From an uncultured Lachnospiraceae bacterium (lineage in GTDB: Bacteria; Bacillota; Clostridia; Lachnospirales; Lachnospiraceae): a DNA stretch of 64,000 nt. Both the position numbers and the translations under genes were made by a program. This document shows positions 51,298 to 61,420 of the stretch, one piece after another (position 1 is the first letter of the stretch; each line of letters begins with the position of its first letter). Where the stretch lies: contig CANOMQ010000004.1 of assembly GCA_947567595.1 (NCBI GenBank), forward strand, positions 62,001 through 126,000, read 5' to 3'. Under the pieces are notes generated by a model. It saw only the letters and a program-made list of their open reading frames with translations, did no database searches and was not told the DNA's origin.

Positions 51298-51363
51298 TTA
51301 TGGTGTCAGAGAAAAAGGAAGAATATTTTATGATTTATTAGGGTTAAAGGGGGAAAAGGAAAC

Positions 51364-53403
51364 ATGCAGATGAAAAAAGCGGACATAGGCGTAGCCTTAT
51401 ATTTACTCTGCGCCATCATCATGCTGATTGTACCAATCAGCAGTACGTTGCTTGATATATTGCTTGCACTCAATATATCACTGGCATTTACAATCATGTT
51501 TACCTCAATGTTTACAAAAGAAGTGTTGGATTTGTCATTTTATCCGACAATTTTGCTGTTTACGACGATTTTTCGAATTTCGTTGAACGTGTCGTCGACA
51601 AGACTGATTCTTTCAACAGGTAATCCCGGAAACGTGGTTGCAACCTTCGGTAATTTCGTAGGCGGCGGAGACATCGTTATCGGCGTGGTTGTATTCATTA
51701 TTTTGATTATCGTGCAGTTTGTGGTCATCAATAAAGGTTCCGAGCGAGTTGCCGAGGTAACGGCGCGATTTACCTTGGATGCGATGCCCGGTAAACAGAT
51801 GGCGATTGACGCGGATTTGAATACAGGTGCGATTACGGATGCGGAAGCGAAGGAACAAAGAGATAAGCTCCAACAAGAGGCAAACTTCTTTGGCTCGATG
51901 GATGGTGCCGTGAAGTATGTAAAGGGAGATGCGTCGGCAGGTCTGATCATCACGGGTGTCAATATCATAGGCGGTATCATCATGGGTGTAGTAAGGCAGA
52001 AGATGGATATTAACGCCGCGATTGATAAATATGTAATTTTGACAATCGGTGACGGTCTGGTAAGCCAGATTCCCTCACTGCTCATTTCTCTTTCAACAGG
52101 TATCCTTGTCACAAAAGGCTCAAAAGAGGCAGACTTTGGTACGGTACTTGTGGGACAGCTTTTTGGTATGCCAAAAGTATTATATATGGTTGGTGCGGTT
52201 CTTGCGTTTTTAGGTATCGTGACACCGCTAAATCCGTTGATTTTCGTAGTGATGGGTGTCCTATTCATTATAAGCGGACGCATTATTGCCAATACGATTG
52301 AGGTTGCCAAAATAGAAGCGGAGACGGAAGAAGATGAGGATATCGGCGACGAAATCCGAAAACCGGAAAATGTCACCTCGCTATTGCAGGTTGACCCGAT
52401 TGAGCTTGAGTTTGGCTATGGTATCATTCCGCTTGCCGATGTGAATCAGGGCGGCGACCTGCTTGACCGAGTCGTCATGATTCGTAGGCAGATTGCGCTA
52501 GAGCTTGGTACCGTGGTGCCAATTATCCGACTGCGTGATAATATCCAGCTCAATCCGAACCAGTATATTATCAAGATAAAAGGCATACAGGTAAGCGAGG
52601 GCGAAATCCTGTTCGATCATTATATGGCGATGAATCCGGGATTCGTGGAGGAGGAAATTTCCGGTATTCCGACCTTTGAGCCGTCCTTCCATCTTCCCGC
52701 GATATGGATTACGGAAAGCCAGAGGGAACGTGCGGAGAGCGTGGGATATACGGTTGTTGATCCGCCCTCTATCATTGCAACACATTTGACGGAGATTATC
52801 AGACAGTACCTTGCGGATTTGCTCACAAGACAGGACGTACAAAACCTCGTAAACAATGTAAAGGAGTCCAATCCTTCGCTTGTGGAGGAGCTTGTACCAA
52901 AGCTTTTGGGACTTGGCGATATCCAGAAGGTATTGCAGAATTTATTGAAGGAAGGCATTTCCGTCAGGGACCTTGTTACAATTTTTGAGACGCTGGCTGA
53001 CCATGCGGCGGCGACAAGGGACACGGATATCCTGACAGAGTACGTAAGGCAGAGCTTAAAGCGGGCAATTTCCAACAAATACTTCCCGATGAACGAGACG
53101 ACAAGCGTGGTGACGTTAGACCCTAGCCTTGAGCAGGAAATCATGGGCAGTGTGAAGCAGACGGAACAGGGCGCTTACCTGACACTTGAGCCGGAAAAGA
53201 CAAAGTCCATCATGTCGTCCGTGGAGTCTGAAATCGGAAAGCTCGAAAAGCTTGGCAAAAATCCGATCGTGATTACATCACCGATTGTCAGAATGTATTT
53301 TAAGCGTCTGACGGAGGATTATTATAAGGATTTGGTTGTTGTATCGTATAATGAAATTGATTCCAATGTTGAATTACAGTCGGTAGGGATGGTGACGGCA
53401 TGA
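51364..53403 (+). CDS. flhA: Flagellar export gate protein FlhA
   Basis: This 679-aa protein has an N-terminal membrane half with about eight TMs (residues 1-320) and the FHIPEP-type loop (VTARFTLDAMPGKQMAIDADLNTGAI, about residues 137-163). The large cytoplasmic C-terminal half forms the nonameric ring that docks export cargo. It starts the second half of the cluster after the terminator. Its stop overlaps flhF by four bases. Confidence 0.96.
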   Translation: MQMKKADIGVALYLLCAIIMLIVPISSTLLDILLALNISLAFTIMFTSMFTKEVLDLSFYPTILLFTTIFRISLNVSSTRLILSTGNPGNVVATFGNFVGGGDIVIGVVVFIILIIVQFVVINKGSERVAEVTARFTLDAMPGKQMAIDADLNTGAITDAEAKEQRDKLQQEANFFGSMDGAVKYVKGDASAGLIITGVNIIGGIIMGVVRQKMDINAAIDKYVILTIGDGLVSQIPSLLISLSTGILVTKGSKEADFGTVLVGQLFGMPKVLYMVGAVLAFLGIVTPLNPLIFVVMGVLFIISGRIIANTIEVAKIEAETEEDEDIGDEIRKPENVTSLLQVDPIELEFGYGIIPLADVNQGGDLLDRVVMIRRQIALELGTVVPIIRLRDNIQLNPNQYIIKIKGIQVSEGEILFDHYMAMNPGFVEEEISGIPTFEPSFHLPAIWITESQRERAESVGYTVVDPPSIIATHLTEIIRQYLADLLTRQDVQNLVNNVKESNPSLVEELVPKLLGLGDIQKVLQNLLKEGISVRDLVTIFETLADHAAATRDTDILTEYVRQSLKRAISNKYFPMNETTSVVTLDPSLEQEIMGSVKQTEQGAYLTLEPEKTKSIMSSVESEIGKLEKLGKNPIVITSPIVRMYFKRLTEDYYKDLVVVSYNEIDSNVELQSVGMVTA

Positions 53404-54749
53404 TAATAAAGAAATTTCAGGGAAAAACAAAAGAGGAAGCGCTTGAAAACGCAAAGAAGGAGCTTGGCGACGGGCTTGTTGAGATGAATGTCAAGACAAT
53501 CAAGCCAAAAGGGTTTCTTGGAATGTTTAAGGGAACCAAAATAGAAGTAACCGTGGCAAAAGAGGAAGAGAACGAAAAATATACGGCGCAGGGAGAAAGC
53601 GCAAGTGAGGTTCAAAAGGACGGCGTGGCAATGTCCCTTAGTCAGACGGGCATTCCCAAGCCACAGCCGCAGGAGCAAAGCGATGCCAAAAAGGACTCCG
53701 ACGCGGCGTCTGTCGGACAGGCGGTGGCAGATATCCTGTCCTCCTATCCGCAGACAAATGAGCCGCCAAAAGCAAAGGCAGTGTCGGCGTATGCAGGAAA
53801 GGACAGCAAGGAAGACGGCAAGACAAACGAGCTTGAGGAAAAGCTTGACAATCTCCAAAATCTGATTGAAAAACAGCTTTCCCAAAAGGAAGGTAAGGCG
53901 CAGTCTGATGAGGCAAAGGCGGACGACGGGGAAAAAAAGGCAGAGAACAAAGAACGGGTGAATTTTTTAAGGCTCTTATATAACAAGATGATAGACAATG
54001 AAATCAATGAGAAGTATGCCAATGATATCATTGATGAGATTGACAAAAACTGCAAGGCAGATGTGACAATGGACTTTATGCTTTCGGAAATCTATCAGAG
54101 AATGATTTTGAAGCTTGGAAAGCCGTATGTGATGGAGGATGGTGAGCAGAGCCCGCGTGTCATCTTTTTCGTGGGGCCGACGGGCGTTGGCAAGACGACG
54201 ACCATTGCAAAGATTGCGTCCTCATTTCGGGTAGAGCACAAAAAGAAGGTGGCGCTGCTTACGGCGGATACATACAGAATTGCGGCAGCGGAACAGCTTC
54301 GCACCTATGCGAATATTTTGGAGGTGCCGTTTCGGGTGGTGTATACCGCGGGGGAGATTGCAGGGGCAGTCGAGGATTTTCGGGATTACGACTATATTCT
54401 GGTTGATACGACCGGACATTCCCCGAACAATGAGGCGCAGTGCGAGAGCATGAGCGATCTGATTAATTCCGTGGACACGACAGCCACAAAGGAGGTCTTT
54501 CTGGTGCTGTCGGCATCGACAAAATACAGGGATCTGATGAAGATTGCGGATACCTACAAGGAAATCGCTGATTATAAATTAATATTTACAAAGCTTGACG
54601 AGACATCTACACTGGGAAATATATACAATTTAAAGCTCTATACAGGTGCTGCGCTTTCTTATATTACTTGTGGGCAGAATGTACCGGATGATATTGAATA
54701 TTTCAATCCACAGGCTACGGTAAAGCAGTTACTCGGCGGAAGGCGCTAA
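53400..54749 (+). CDS. flhF: Flagellar SRP-type GTPase FlhF
   Basis: This 449-aa protein has a short N-terminal B domain with the family phrase FQGKTKEEALENAKKELGDG and a low-complexity Lys/Glu/Ala-rich linker. The C-terminal NG GTPase domain has G1 GPTGVGKTTTIAK (about residue 262), ADTYRIAAAEQLRTYA and G3 DTTGHSPNN. The more usual G3 form is DTAGR, so the Thr and His are minor deviations. FlhF sets flagellum position or number together with FlhG, whose gene follows directly. Confidence 0.93.
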   Translation: MIIKKFQGKTKEEALENAKKELGDGLVEMNVKTIKPKGFLGMFKGTKIEVTVAKEEENEKYTAQGESASEVQKDGVAMSLSQTGIPKPQPQEQSDAKKDSDAASVGQAVADILSSYPQTNEPPKAKAVSAYAGKDSKEDGKTNELEEKLDNLQNLIEKQLSQKEGKAQSDEAKADDGEKKAENKERVNFLRLLYNKMIDNEINEKYANDIIDEIDKNCKADVTMDFMLSEIYQRMILKLGKPYVMEDGEQSPRVIFFVGPTGVGKTTTIAKIASSFRVEHKKKVALLTADTYRIAAAEQLRTYANILEVPFRVVYTAGEIAGAVEDFRDYDYILVDTTGHSPNNEAQCESMSDLINSVDTTATKEVFLVLSASTKYRDLMKIADTYKEIADYKLIFTKLDETSTLGNIYNLKLYTGAALSYITCGQNVPDDIEYFNPQATVKQLLGGRR

Positions 54750-54763
54750 TGGAGGTTATAAGT

Positions 54764-55656
54764 ATGGATCAGGCGGAACAATTAAGAAATGTCATTAAAT
54801 TAAATCCCGCACCGCGGCCTCTCGCAAGAATTATCACAGTAACCAGTGGTAAGGGAGGCGTAGGGAAGTCAAATACGTCAATTAACCTTGCCTGCCAGTT
54901 CAAAAAGTTAGGACAGAGGGTATTGATTTTGGACGCGGACTTCGGACTGGCAAATATCGAAATTATGTTCGGAACCGTGCCAAAGCACAATTTCTGCGAT
55001 TTGATTTATCAGGGAAAAAGTATTACGGATATCATAACATGGGGACCTATGGACATAGGATTTATATAGGCGGCTCCGGAATAGCAGGTCTTTCGAATTT
55101 AAGCCAGGATTATCTGAATTATATTATCCAAAATCTTGCAAAACTGGACGCGATTGCCGATATTGTTATTATAGATACAGGAGCAGGCATATCCGATGCG
55201 GTGCTTGATTTTTTGGTGGCAAGCGGTGAAATTCTTGTGGTGGCGACACCGGAGCCGACATCGATAACGGATTCCTATTCACTGCTTAAGGCATTAAACC
55301 GCCATCCGCGGTTTTTGCGGGAGGATTCAAAAATAAAAGTGATTGCAAATAAGGTTTCGAGTGACACAGAGGGAGAAACGATGTATAATAAACTTAACAC
55401 GGTTGTAAATCGGTATCTGAAGCTTCCCATCACGTATTTAGGAGCGATACCTCAGGACTATCACCTCGAAGACGCCGTAATGCAGCAAAAACCTGTAAGC
55501 ATGCAGAGTCCCAATTCAAAATCAGCGCGTGCATACGAGAAAATGGCGTATGCCCTTATGGATAAGGAATATGATAAATCTCTTGTAAAAAGAGGAATGG
55601 CAGCCTTTTTCTCACACATTGTGGCAGGCAATAAAAAAGCGGGACAACTGCTATAA
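54764..55656 (+). pseudogene. flhG: FlhG (MinD-like ATPase) gene with a one-base frameshift
   Basis: The first frame (54764-55069) carries the deviant Walker A GKGGVGKSNTSINLA (about residue 28) and switch I DADFGLANIE, and then stops at a TAG (55067-55069) after GPMDIGFI. The second frame, one base out, continues without a gap in homology (IGGSGIAGLSNLSQ, switch II VIIDTGAGIS, to the end at 55656). Restoring one base near 55066 yields about 297 aa, the normal size. So either one base was lost in the genome or in the read. The start ATG 54764 follows TGGAGG. FlhG limits flagellar number and works on FlhF, so loss could give extra flagella. Confidence 0.85.
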
Positions 55657-55678
55657 AAAAAGTGTGTAGGAGGGAGTT

Positions 55679-56401
55679 ATGATTGAAAAACTAATATCAC
55701 CGGGGGATAAGCTGGAGCTGAAATCAACAGTCAGTGTGGTGCTTCCCGATGGTACAGAGGGTGTTAAGACCTATAAATCTTCCGTATATGACATCTTAGA
55801 TGATGGCAGGATTGAGCTTCTTATGCCAATGGAGCAGCAGAAGCTTATTCTGCTGCCTGTAAACGGCGAATATGATGTCTGCTTTTTCTCAAGCGGAGGT
55901 ATGTACAGGGCCAATGTGCGGATTGCGGACCGGCAAAAAATCAACAATACATATATCGTCGTCGTGGAGATGCTGACGAATCTCCACAAATTCCAGAGGC
56001 GGGAATATTACAGATTTAACTGTGTAATCGACATGGAGGTCAGAGTGCTGAATGAGCAGGAGGTTGACGCGCTTAGTAAGGGACTGATCTATCCGGAATC
56101 CGAGGTGATGATGGCGAGGGGTGTAATCGTGGATATCAGTGGTGGCGGTCTTCGGTTTGTCTCAAGGGAGCGTCATGAGCCGGACAGCATTCTTTTATTA
56201 CGGTTTACATTACCTGTACAGGAGGTGGAAAAACAGTTTTTGGTTGCGGCAAAGGTTATTTATTCCGGGGCGATTGAAAAGCGCGAGGCAGAGTATGAAA
56301 ACCGTGTGAAATTTGAATTTATCAGTAGTGCGACACGTGAGGAAATTATTAAGTATATTTTTAATGCGGAAAGAAAAAACAGAAAAAATGGAAGAGGTTG
56401 A
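55679..56401 (+). CDS. PilZ-domain c-di-GMP-binding protein (YcgR-like flagellar brake)
   Basis: This 240-aa protein has an N-terminal YcgR-type domain (to about residue 100) and a C-terminal PilZ domain. The c-di-GMP-binding motifs are intact: the arginine motif QRREYYR (about residues 103-109) and DISGGGLRF (about 157-165). Members of this family slow the motor or block stator rotation when c-di-GMP is high. Its place between flhG and cheB supports a motility role. The start follows TAGGAGGG. Confidence 0.9.
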   Translation: MIEKLISPGDKLELKSTVSVVLPDGTEGVKTYKSSVYDILDDGRIELLMPMEQQKLILLPVNGEYDVCFFSSGGMYRANVRIADRQKINNTYIVVVEMLTNLHKFQRREYYRFNCVIDMEVRVLNEQEVDALSKGLIYPESEVMMARGVIVDISGGGLRFVSRERHEPDSILLLRFTLPVQEVEKQFLVAAKVIYSGAIEKREAEYENRVKFEFISSATREEIIKYIFNAERKNRKNGRG

Positions 56402-56410
56402 GGTTTGATT

Positions 56411-57511
56411 ATGGAAGCAATTGCAAAAAATAAGAAAAAAATATTAATAGTTGATGATTCTGCACTCATGAGAAGGGTTATGTGTGATATAATTAATTCA
56501 GATGAACGGTTCCAAGTGGTGGAACAGGCATTTGACGGGGAAGCTGCGTATGCACTTTTAAAGAAAAATCAATATGACGGCGTTGTTCTTGATGTAAATA
56601 TGCCCAAAATTAACGGGATACAACTGCTTCGTATTCTGCAAAAGGATAAAATCCGCGCGCGCATCATGATGGCAAGCACGGATACAAGGGAAGGCGCATC
56701 TGTTACGATGGAAGCACTTGACCTAGGAGCGATTGATTTTATCGAAAAGCCAGCCAATATTGTTTACTTAAAGGGTGACGAGTTTAAGAAGAAGTTTTTG
56801 GATATTTTACAGGCGGTTGTCACAAGCCGTCAGACAAACATTTCTTCGTTACCGATAATCCCGAAGCAGAAGCAGGAGGAAAATACCAAGAAGCTTGTCA
56901 GCCTTGTCAAAAAGAGCGCGCCTGTTGTCGGGGGGCAGAAGATTGTCGCGCTTGCTTGCTCCACGGGAGGTCCGAAGGCGCTGCAAAGCGTGATTCCGAG
57001 ACTTCCGGCAGAGCTTGCCGCGCCTGTTGTGCTTGTGCAGCATATGCCGAAGGGCTTTACGCAGTCGCTTGCGGAGCGGCTTGATACGATGAGTCCGATG
57101 AAGGTAAAGGAAGCCGCGGAGGGCGACGTTCTTGAGAACGGCACAATCTACATTTCGATGGGCGGAAAGCACATGAATGTCGTTAACAAAGGCGGAAAGC
57201 ATGTGATTGCATATACGGATGAGCCTCCAAGGGAGGGTGTAAAGCCGTGTGCGAATTACATGTATGAGTCACTAAAGACAAGTAGTTATTCGCAGATTGT
57301 CTGTGTGGTGCTGACCGGAATGGGTGCTGACGGAACCAAAGGAATCGTGAATTTGGAAACTGCAAAAAAGATACATGTCATCGCACAGGATGAGGAAACA
57401 TCGACTGTTTACGGTATGCCAAAGGCAATCGCCGCCACAGGTCTTGTCAATCAGGTTGTTGCCCTTGATGACGTGGCACAGGAAATTATAATGAACGTGG
57501 GGGTCAGGTAA
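56411..57511 (+). CDS. cheB: Chemotaxis methylesterase/deamidase CheB
   Basis: This protein of about 366 aa has an N-terminal receiver domain (LIVDDSALMRRVM, phospho-Asp in LDVNMPKINGIQ, Lys in EKPA) and a C-terminal esterase domain with the catalytic Ser in ACSTGGPKAL, His in HMPKGFT and Asp in TGMGADG. It removes methyl groups from receptors. The ATG at 56411 is used; an in-frame TTG (56405) overlaps the ribosome binding region. The stop overlaps the cheA start by none (adjacent). Confidence 0.95.
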   Translation: MEAIAKNKKKILIVDDSALMRRVMCDIINSDERFQVVEQAFDGEAAYALLKKNQYDGVVLDVNMPKINGIQLLRILQKDKIRARIMMASTDTREGASVTMEALDLGAIDFIEKPANIVYLKGDEFKKKFLDILQAVVTSRQTNISSLPIIPKQKQEENTKKLVSLVKKSAPVVGGQKIVALACSTGGPKALQSVIPRLPAELAAPVVLVQHMPKGFTQSLAERLDTMSPMKVKEAAEGDVLENGTIYISMGGKHMNVVNKGGKHVIAYTDEPPREGVKPCANYMYESLKTSSYSQIVCVVLTGMGADGTKGIVNLETAKKIHVIAQDEETSTVYGMPKAIAATGLVNQVVALDDVAQEIIMNVGVR

Positions 57512-59653
57512 ATGGATACAAGTCAATATCTTGATATTTTCCTTGATGAATCAAAGGAACACTTACAGAATTTAAGCGACCAAATCATGGATTTGGAGCA
57601 GAATCCGGAAAACATGGATACCGTGAATGAGATATTCCGGGCGGCGCATTCCCTAAAGGGTATGGCAGGCACAATGGGTTATAAGAGAATGCAGACACTC
57701 ACCCATGACATGGAGAATGTCTTTTCCGAGGTCAGGAACGGTACCTTCAAGGTTCAGCCGGGAATGATTGACATTCTTTTCCGTTCCCTTGATGCGTTGG
57801 AGGAATATGTTGATAATATTCAGCAGACGACGGACGAGGGTACCAATGATAATCAGGATTTAATTGATGCATTGAACAGCATTTTAAAGAATAACGGCGA
57901 GATTAAGCCGGTTGAAAAGACACAGGGGGCTGCCAAGCAGGCGGACACAGCACAGCAGGCAGCAGGCGAGGGCGCAGATGGAAAACAGGCAAAGTGGGGC
58001 GAAATCAAGATTTCCGACACGGAAAAAATGCTTGTTGAGAAGGCGTACAATGAAGGTCTGAAAGCATACGGCATTACGGTTTATGTAGAGGAGGCCTGTG
58101 TCTTAAAGGCAGCAAGGGCATTTCTTGTATTTAAGGCGCTTGAAAAGCTTGGAGAAGTCATTGTATCCAATCCTACGGCACAGGATATTGAAGATGAGAA
58201 GTTTGACCTGACGTTTAGTTTGATTTTTATTTCAGGAAATACCGTTGACGAGGTACGGGCAGCAGTAAAGAGCGTTTCGGAGATTGAGGAGGTATTCTGT
58301 GATACCTATGAGTTAAAAGCCGATGCCGCTGCCGGGCATCAGGAAGCGGAGCATGAGAAGGCAGAGGAATCCGCGCCAGAGCAGCCAAAGCCTGCCGCAG
58401 CCGCAGCGCCAACAGCAACGCCTGCGCCCGCTCCTGCATCGGCTCCTGCCGCGGCAAGCAGGCCCGCTGCATCAAAGCCGGCAGGAAAGCCTGTGGTGAA
58501 CAGGACAGTCCGTGTGGACATTGAAAAGCTTGATAATTTAATGAACCTTGTCAGCGAGCTGATTATTGCGAAGAACTCCCTGATTGCGGCAACCGCGGCA
58601 GAGGGGAAGGGAGACAACGGCAACGCTGTAAACGAGCAGATTGAGTATCTTGAAAGCGTGACAACAAATCTTCACGAGTCCGTTATGAAGGTACGAATGG
58701 TTCCCATCGAGAGCGTTGTGGCAAAGTTCCCGCGTATGATCAGGGACTTGTCAAAGAAGCTTGGTAAGAAGATGGAGCTTTACATGACAGGTGAGGATAC
58801 GGAGCTTGACCGTACCGTGGTTGACGAGATTGGCGATCCTCTGATGCATATGCTCAGAAACTCCGCAGACCACGGACTAGAGCCGAATGATGTCAGAGTG
58901 GCAAACGGAAAGCCGGAGGTCGGTTCGATTTTCCTTGACGCTTATCAGGACGGAAATAACGTTGTGATTGAGGTAAGGGACGACGGCGCCGGAATTAACG
59001 TGGAGGCAGTAAGGCAGAAAGCCATTGAGCGTGGTACGGTTACACCGGAGCAGGCAGAGACAATGACCGATAAAGAAATTATTGATTTGTTGTTCTTGCC
59101 TAGCTTTTCAACGGCAAAGAAGGTTTCCGACGTATCAGGGCGCGGTGTAGGTCTTGATGTTGTGAAATCAAAGATTGAGTCGTTAAGCGGTGAAGTAGAG
59201 GTTAAGAATAAATTCGGGGAAGGATCCTCATGGATTATCCGGCTTCCGCTTACCCTTGCGATTATTCAGGCGTTGATGGTTGTTGTCGGCGATGAAAAAT
59301 ATGCGATTGCACTTGGTTCAATCCAGACAATCGAGGATGTGTCACCCGAAGAGATTAAGCTTGTTCAGGCAAAAGAGGTGATTCATATCCGTGGTACTGT
59401 TATTCCTATCATCAGACTTAATAATGTGCTTGATATCCCGGCAAGAAATGAGGAAGGTCAGAATCTTACGGTCATTATTGTCAAGAAGGGTGACAAGCTT
59501 GCAGGTCTTGTAGTAGATGAGCTTATCGGCCAGCAGGAAGTGGTTATCAAGTCTATGGGCAAATATATTAAGGTTCCGAAGATGATAAGCGGCGCTACGA
59601 TATTGGGAGATGGCGAAGTTGCGTTAATCTTGGATACCAATGCGTTAATTTAA
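57512..59653 (+). CDS. cheA: Chemotaxis histidine kinase CheA
   Basis: This 713-aa kinase has the full P1-P5 layout. The Hpt domain has the phospho-His in FRAAHSLKGMAG (about residue 48). A P2-type domain follows (about 180-270), then an Ala/Pro-rich linker (about 285-325). The dimerisation helix (IEKLDNLMNLVSELIIAKNSL) leads into the ATPase domain (HMLRNSADHGLE, DDGAGIN and GRGVGLDVV). The CheW-like regulatory domain is at the C-terminus. It phosphorylates CheY and CheB in response to receptors. Confidence 0.97.
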   Translation: MDTSQYLDIFLDESKEHLQNLSDQIMDLEQNPENMDTVNEIFRAAHSLKGMAGTMGYKRMQTLTHDMENVFSEVRNGTFKVQPGMIDILFRSLDALEEYVDNIQQTTDEGTNDNQDLIDALNSILKNNGEIKPVEKTQGAAKQADTAQQAAGEGADGKQAKWGEIKISDTEKMLVEKAYNEGLKAYGITVYVEEACVLKAARAFLVFKALEKLGEVIVSNPTAQDIEDEKFDLTFSLIFISGNTVDEVRAAVKSVSEIEEVFCDTYELKADAAAGHQEAEHEKAEESAPEQPKPAAAAAPTATPAPAPASAPAAASRPAASKPAGKPVVNRTVRVDIEKLDNLMNLVSELIIAKNSLIAATAAEGKGDNGNAVNEQIEYLESVTTNLHESVMKVRMVPIESVVAKFPRMIRDLSKKLGKKMELYMTGEDTELDRTVVDEIGDPLMHMLRNSADHGLEPNDVRVANGKPEVGSIFLDAYQDGNNVVIEVRDDGAGINVEAVRQKAIERGTVTPEQAETMTDKEIIDLLFLPSFSTAKKVSDVSGRGVGLDVVKSKIESLSGEVEVKNKFGEGSSWIIRLPLTLAIIQALMVVVGDEKYAIALGSIQTIEDVSPEEIKLVQAKEVIHIRGTVIPIIRLNNVLDIPARNEEGQNLTVIIVKKGDKLAGLVVDELIGQQEVVIKSMGKYIKVPKMISGATILGDGEVALILDTNALI

Positions 59654-59684
59654 CCGGTATGATAAGGAAAGGCAGGGTATAGAA

Positions 59685-60182
59685 ATGGATGAAGTAAAAG
59701 TAATGGACGAGCAGCAGCGCAATGAGAGCCTCAATCGTCATGTAGAGCTTGATACAACGCAGTTCATCGTGGCACAGCTTGGCGGTGAGCAGTATGGTAT
59801 CGATATAAAATATATTTCAAATATTATCAGAATGTCCAGAATCACAAGGGTACCGAAGGTTTCTGATTATATTGTTGGTGTTATTAATGTCCGTGGTGTC
59901 GTAATCCCGACAATCAGCCTCAGACTCAAAATGGGGCTTCCGGAAGATGAAATTACAAAGAAGACACGTATCATTATTCTGACACTCGAGCAGCACGAGT
60001 CGATTGGTGTGCTTGTAGACGAGGTGAAGGAAGTCGTAACGCTCGACGAGGAGCATATCGAGCGGGTGGGATATGAGAAGGACGATAAGGAACGGTTTCT
60101 TTCCGGCGTCGGAAAGACGGAGGGAAGGCTGATTTCACTTCTTGATATTACATCGGTGCTTGCGGACGTGATGGAGTCGTAA
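59685..60182 (+). CDS. cheW: Chemotaxis coupling protein CheW
   Basis: This 165-aa protein is a single CheW domain (QFIVAQLGGEQYGIDIKYISNIIR, then VIGVINVRGVVIPTISLRLKMG-like segments around residues 62-84). It has a short polar N-terminal extension of about 25 residues. It joins CheA to receptor tips. Confidence 0.95.
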   Translation: MDEVKVMDEQQRNESLNRHVELDTTQFIVAQLGGEQYGIDIKYISNIIRMSRITRVPKVSDYIVGVINVRGVVIPTISLRLKMGLPEDEITKKTRIIILTLEQHESIGVLVDEVKEVVTLDEEHIERVGYEKDDKERFLSGVGKTEGRLISLLDITSVLADVMES

Positions 60183-60219
60183 ACAACGGCGATTTTTAAG
60201 GAAAGGCATAGGTTTTGTA

Positions 60220-60840
60220 ATGGCAGAAAATATTAGCTTTCAAAAAGTAACGACAGAGTATTATGACGTATTAAAGGAGCTTGGAAACATCGGGGCAGGT
60301 AACGCTACAACAGCGCTTGCCCAGATGCTTCAGGCAAAGGTTGATATGAAGGTTCCTCAGGTTCGTCTGCTCGACTTTAAAGATGTCGGGGAAGTGATGG
60401 GTGGCGAGGAACAGATGGTGGTTGGCATCTATCTTGCCGTGGAGGGAGATATTACAGGAAGTATTATGTTTGTGCTCGAGCAGCATGCCGGACGGGATCT
60501 TGTGTCAAGGCTTATGGGAATGCCGCCCGCAGAAGGGGAATTCAATGAGATGGAAATCTCAGCAATGAAAGAAATCGGAAATATCATCACAGGTGCTTAT
60601 CTGAATTCCATTGCAATGATGACAAACCTGAAAATACTTCCGTCAGTGCCGGATTTAAGTGTTGATATGCTGAATGCGATTTTGAGTGTTCCGGCGATTG
60701 AGTTTGGAATTATGGGGGATCAGATATTGCTGATACAGACCGTATTTACAGATGATGTTGACTTAAACGGTTACTTTATATTGATGCCGGATTTGGAATC
60801 TTATTCTAAGATGCTGGGGGCGCTTGGAATTAGCATATAG
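60220..60840 (+). CDS. cheC: CheY-P phosphatase CheC
   Basis: This 206-aa protein has both phosphatase signatures with the key Glu and Asn intact: LKELGNIGAGNATTALA (about residues 18-34) and MKEIGNIITGAYLNSIA (about 116-132). CheC dephosphorylates CheY-P and pairs with CheD, the next gene. Confidence 0.95.
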   Translation: MAENISFQKVTTEYYDVLKELGNIGAGNATTALAQMLQAKVDMKVPQVRLLDFKDVGEVMGGEEQMVVGIYLAVEGDITGSIMFVLEQHAGRDLVSRLMGMPPAEGEFNEMEISAMKEIGNIITGAYLNSIAMMTNLKILPSVPDLSVDMLNAILSVPAIEFGIMGDQILLIQTVFTDDVDLNGYFILMPDLESYSKMLGALGISI

Positions 60841-60909
60841 CAATATGCATGCGCGTTTTCAAAGCATGTTAAATGAAATTAAAATGCAAAGGAAAGAGGC
60901 ATACAGTAT

Positions 60910-61395
60910 ATGGCAAATATAGTGAAAGTAGGAATGGCTGACTTAAATGTGTGCAAAAGTCCTGATGGCATTACGACATTGGGACTTGGCTCATGCGTGG
61001 GAATATGCATACGGGATCCGATTGCAAAGGTAGGCGGTCTTGCGCATGCCATGCTGCCTGACAGCACACAGATTGAGAATAATTCAAACAGATTTAAGTT
61101 CGCGGATACAGGTATTGAGGACTTGGTAAAGAAGCTTGTTGCGATGGGAGGCAGCAGGGCGCGCTTTGAGGCAAAGATTGCGGGAGGCGCACAAATGTTT
61201 GCTTTTCAGAATAAATCGGATATGGTACGCGTGGGGGAGCGCAATGTGGAGGCAAGCAAGAAGAAGCTTAGGGAGTTAGGGATACCTTTGAAGGCACAGG
61301 ATACCGGTTTGAATTACGGACGTACAATTATATTTTATCCGGAGACGGGAGATTTGATTATTCGTTCGGCTGGAAAGCCGGAAAAGAAAATATAA
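60910..61395 (+). CDS. cheD: Chemoreceptor glutamine deamidase CheD
   Basis: This 161-aa protein has the catalytic Cys in LGLGSCVGICI (about residue 29) and the catalytic His in GLAHAMLP (about residue 46). It deamidates receptor glutamines and binds CheC, forming the adaptation feedback known from Bacillus. The start ATG 60910 follows GGAAAGAGG. Confidence 0.94.
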   Translation: MANIVKVGMADLNVCKSPDGITTLGLGSCVGICIRDPIAKVGGLAHAMLPDSTQIENNSNRFKFADTGIEDLVKKLVAMGGSRARFEAKIAGGAQMFAFQNKSDMVRVGERNVEASKKKLRELGIPLKAQDTGLNYGRTIIFYPETGDLIIRSAGKPEKKI

Positions 61396-61420
61396 GGGGT
61401 TTTGACAGAGGGGATATAAA

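Noticed and set aside
51540..52376. Long open frame antisense to flhA
   Set aside because: It mirrors the highly conserved flhA gene and has no independent signals or recognisable product.
55039..55069. Programmed ribosomal frameshift in flhG
   Set aside because: No slippery heptamer or downstream stimulatory structure is evident at the shift; a one-base deletion or sequencing error is simpler.
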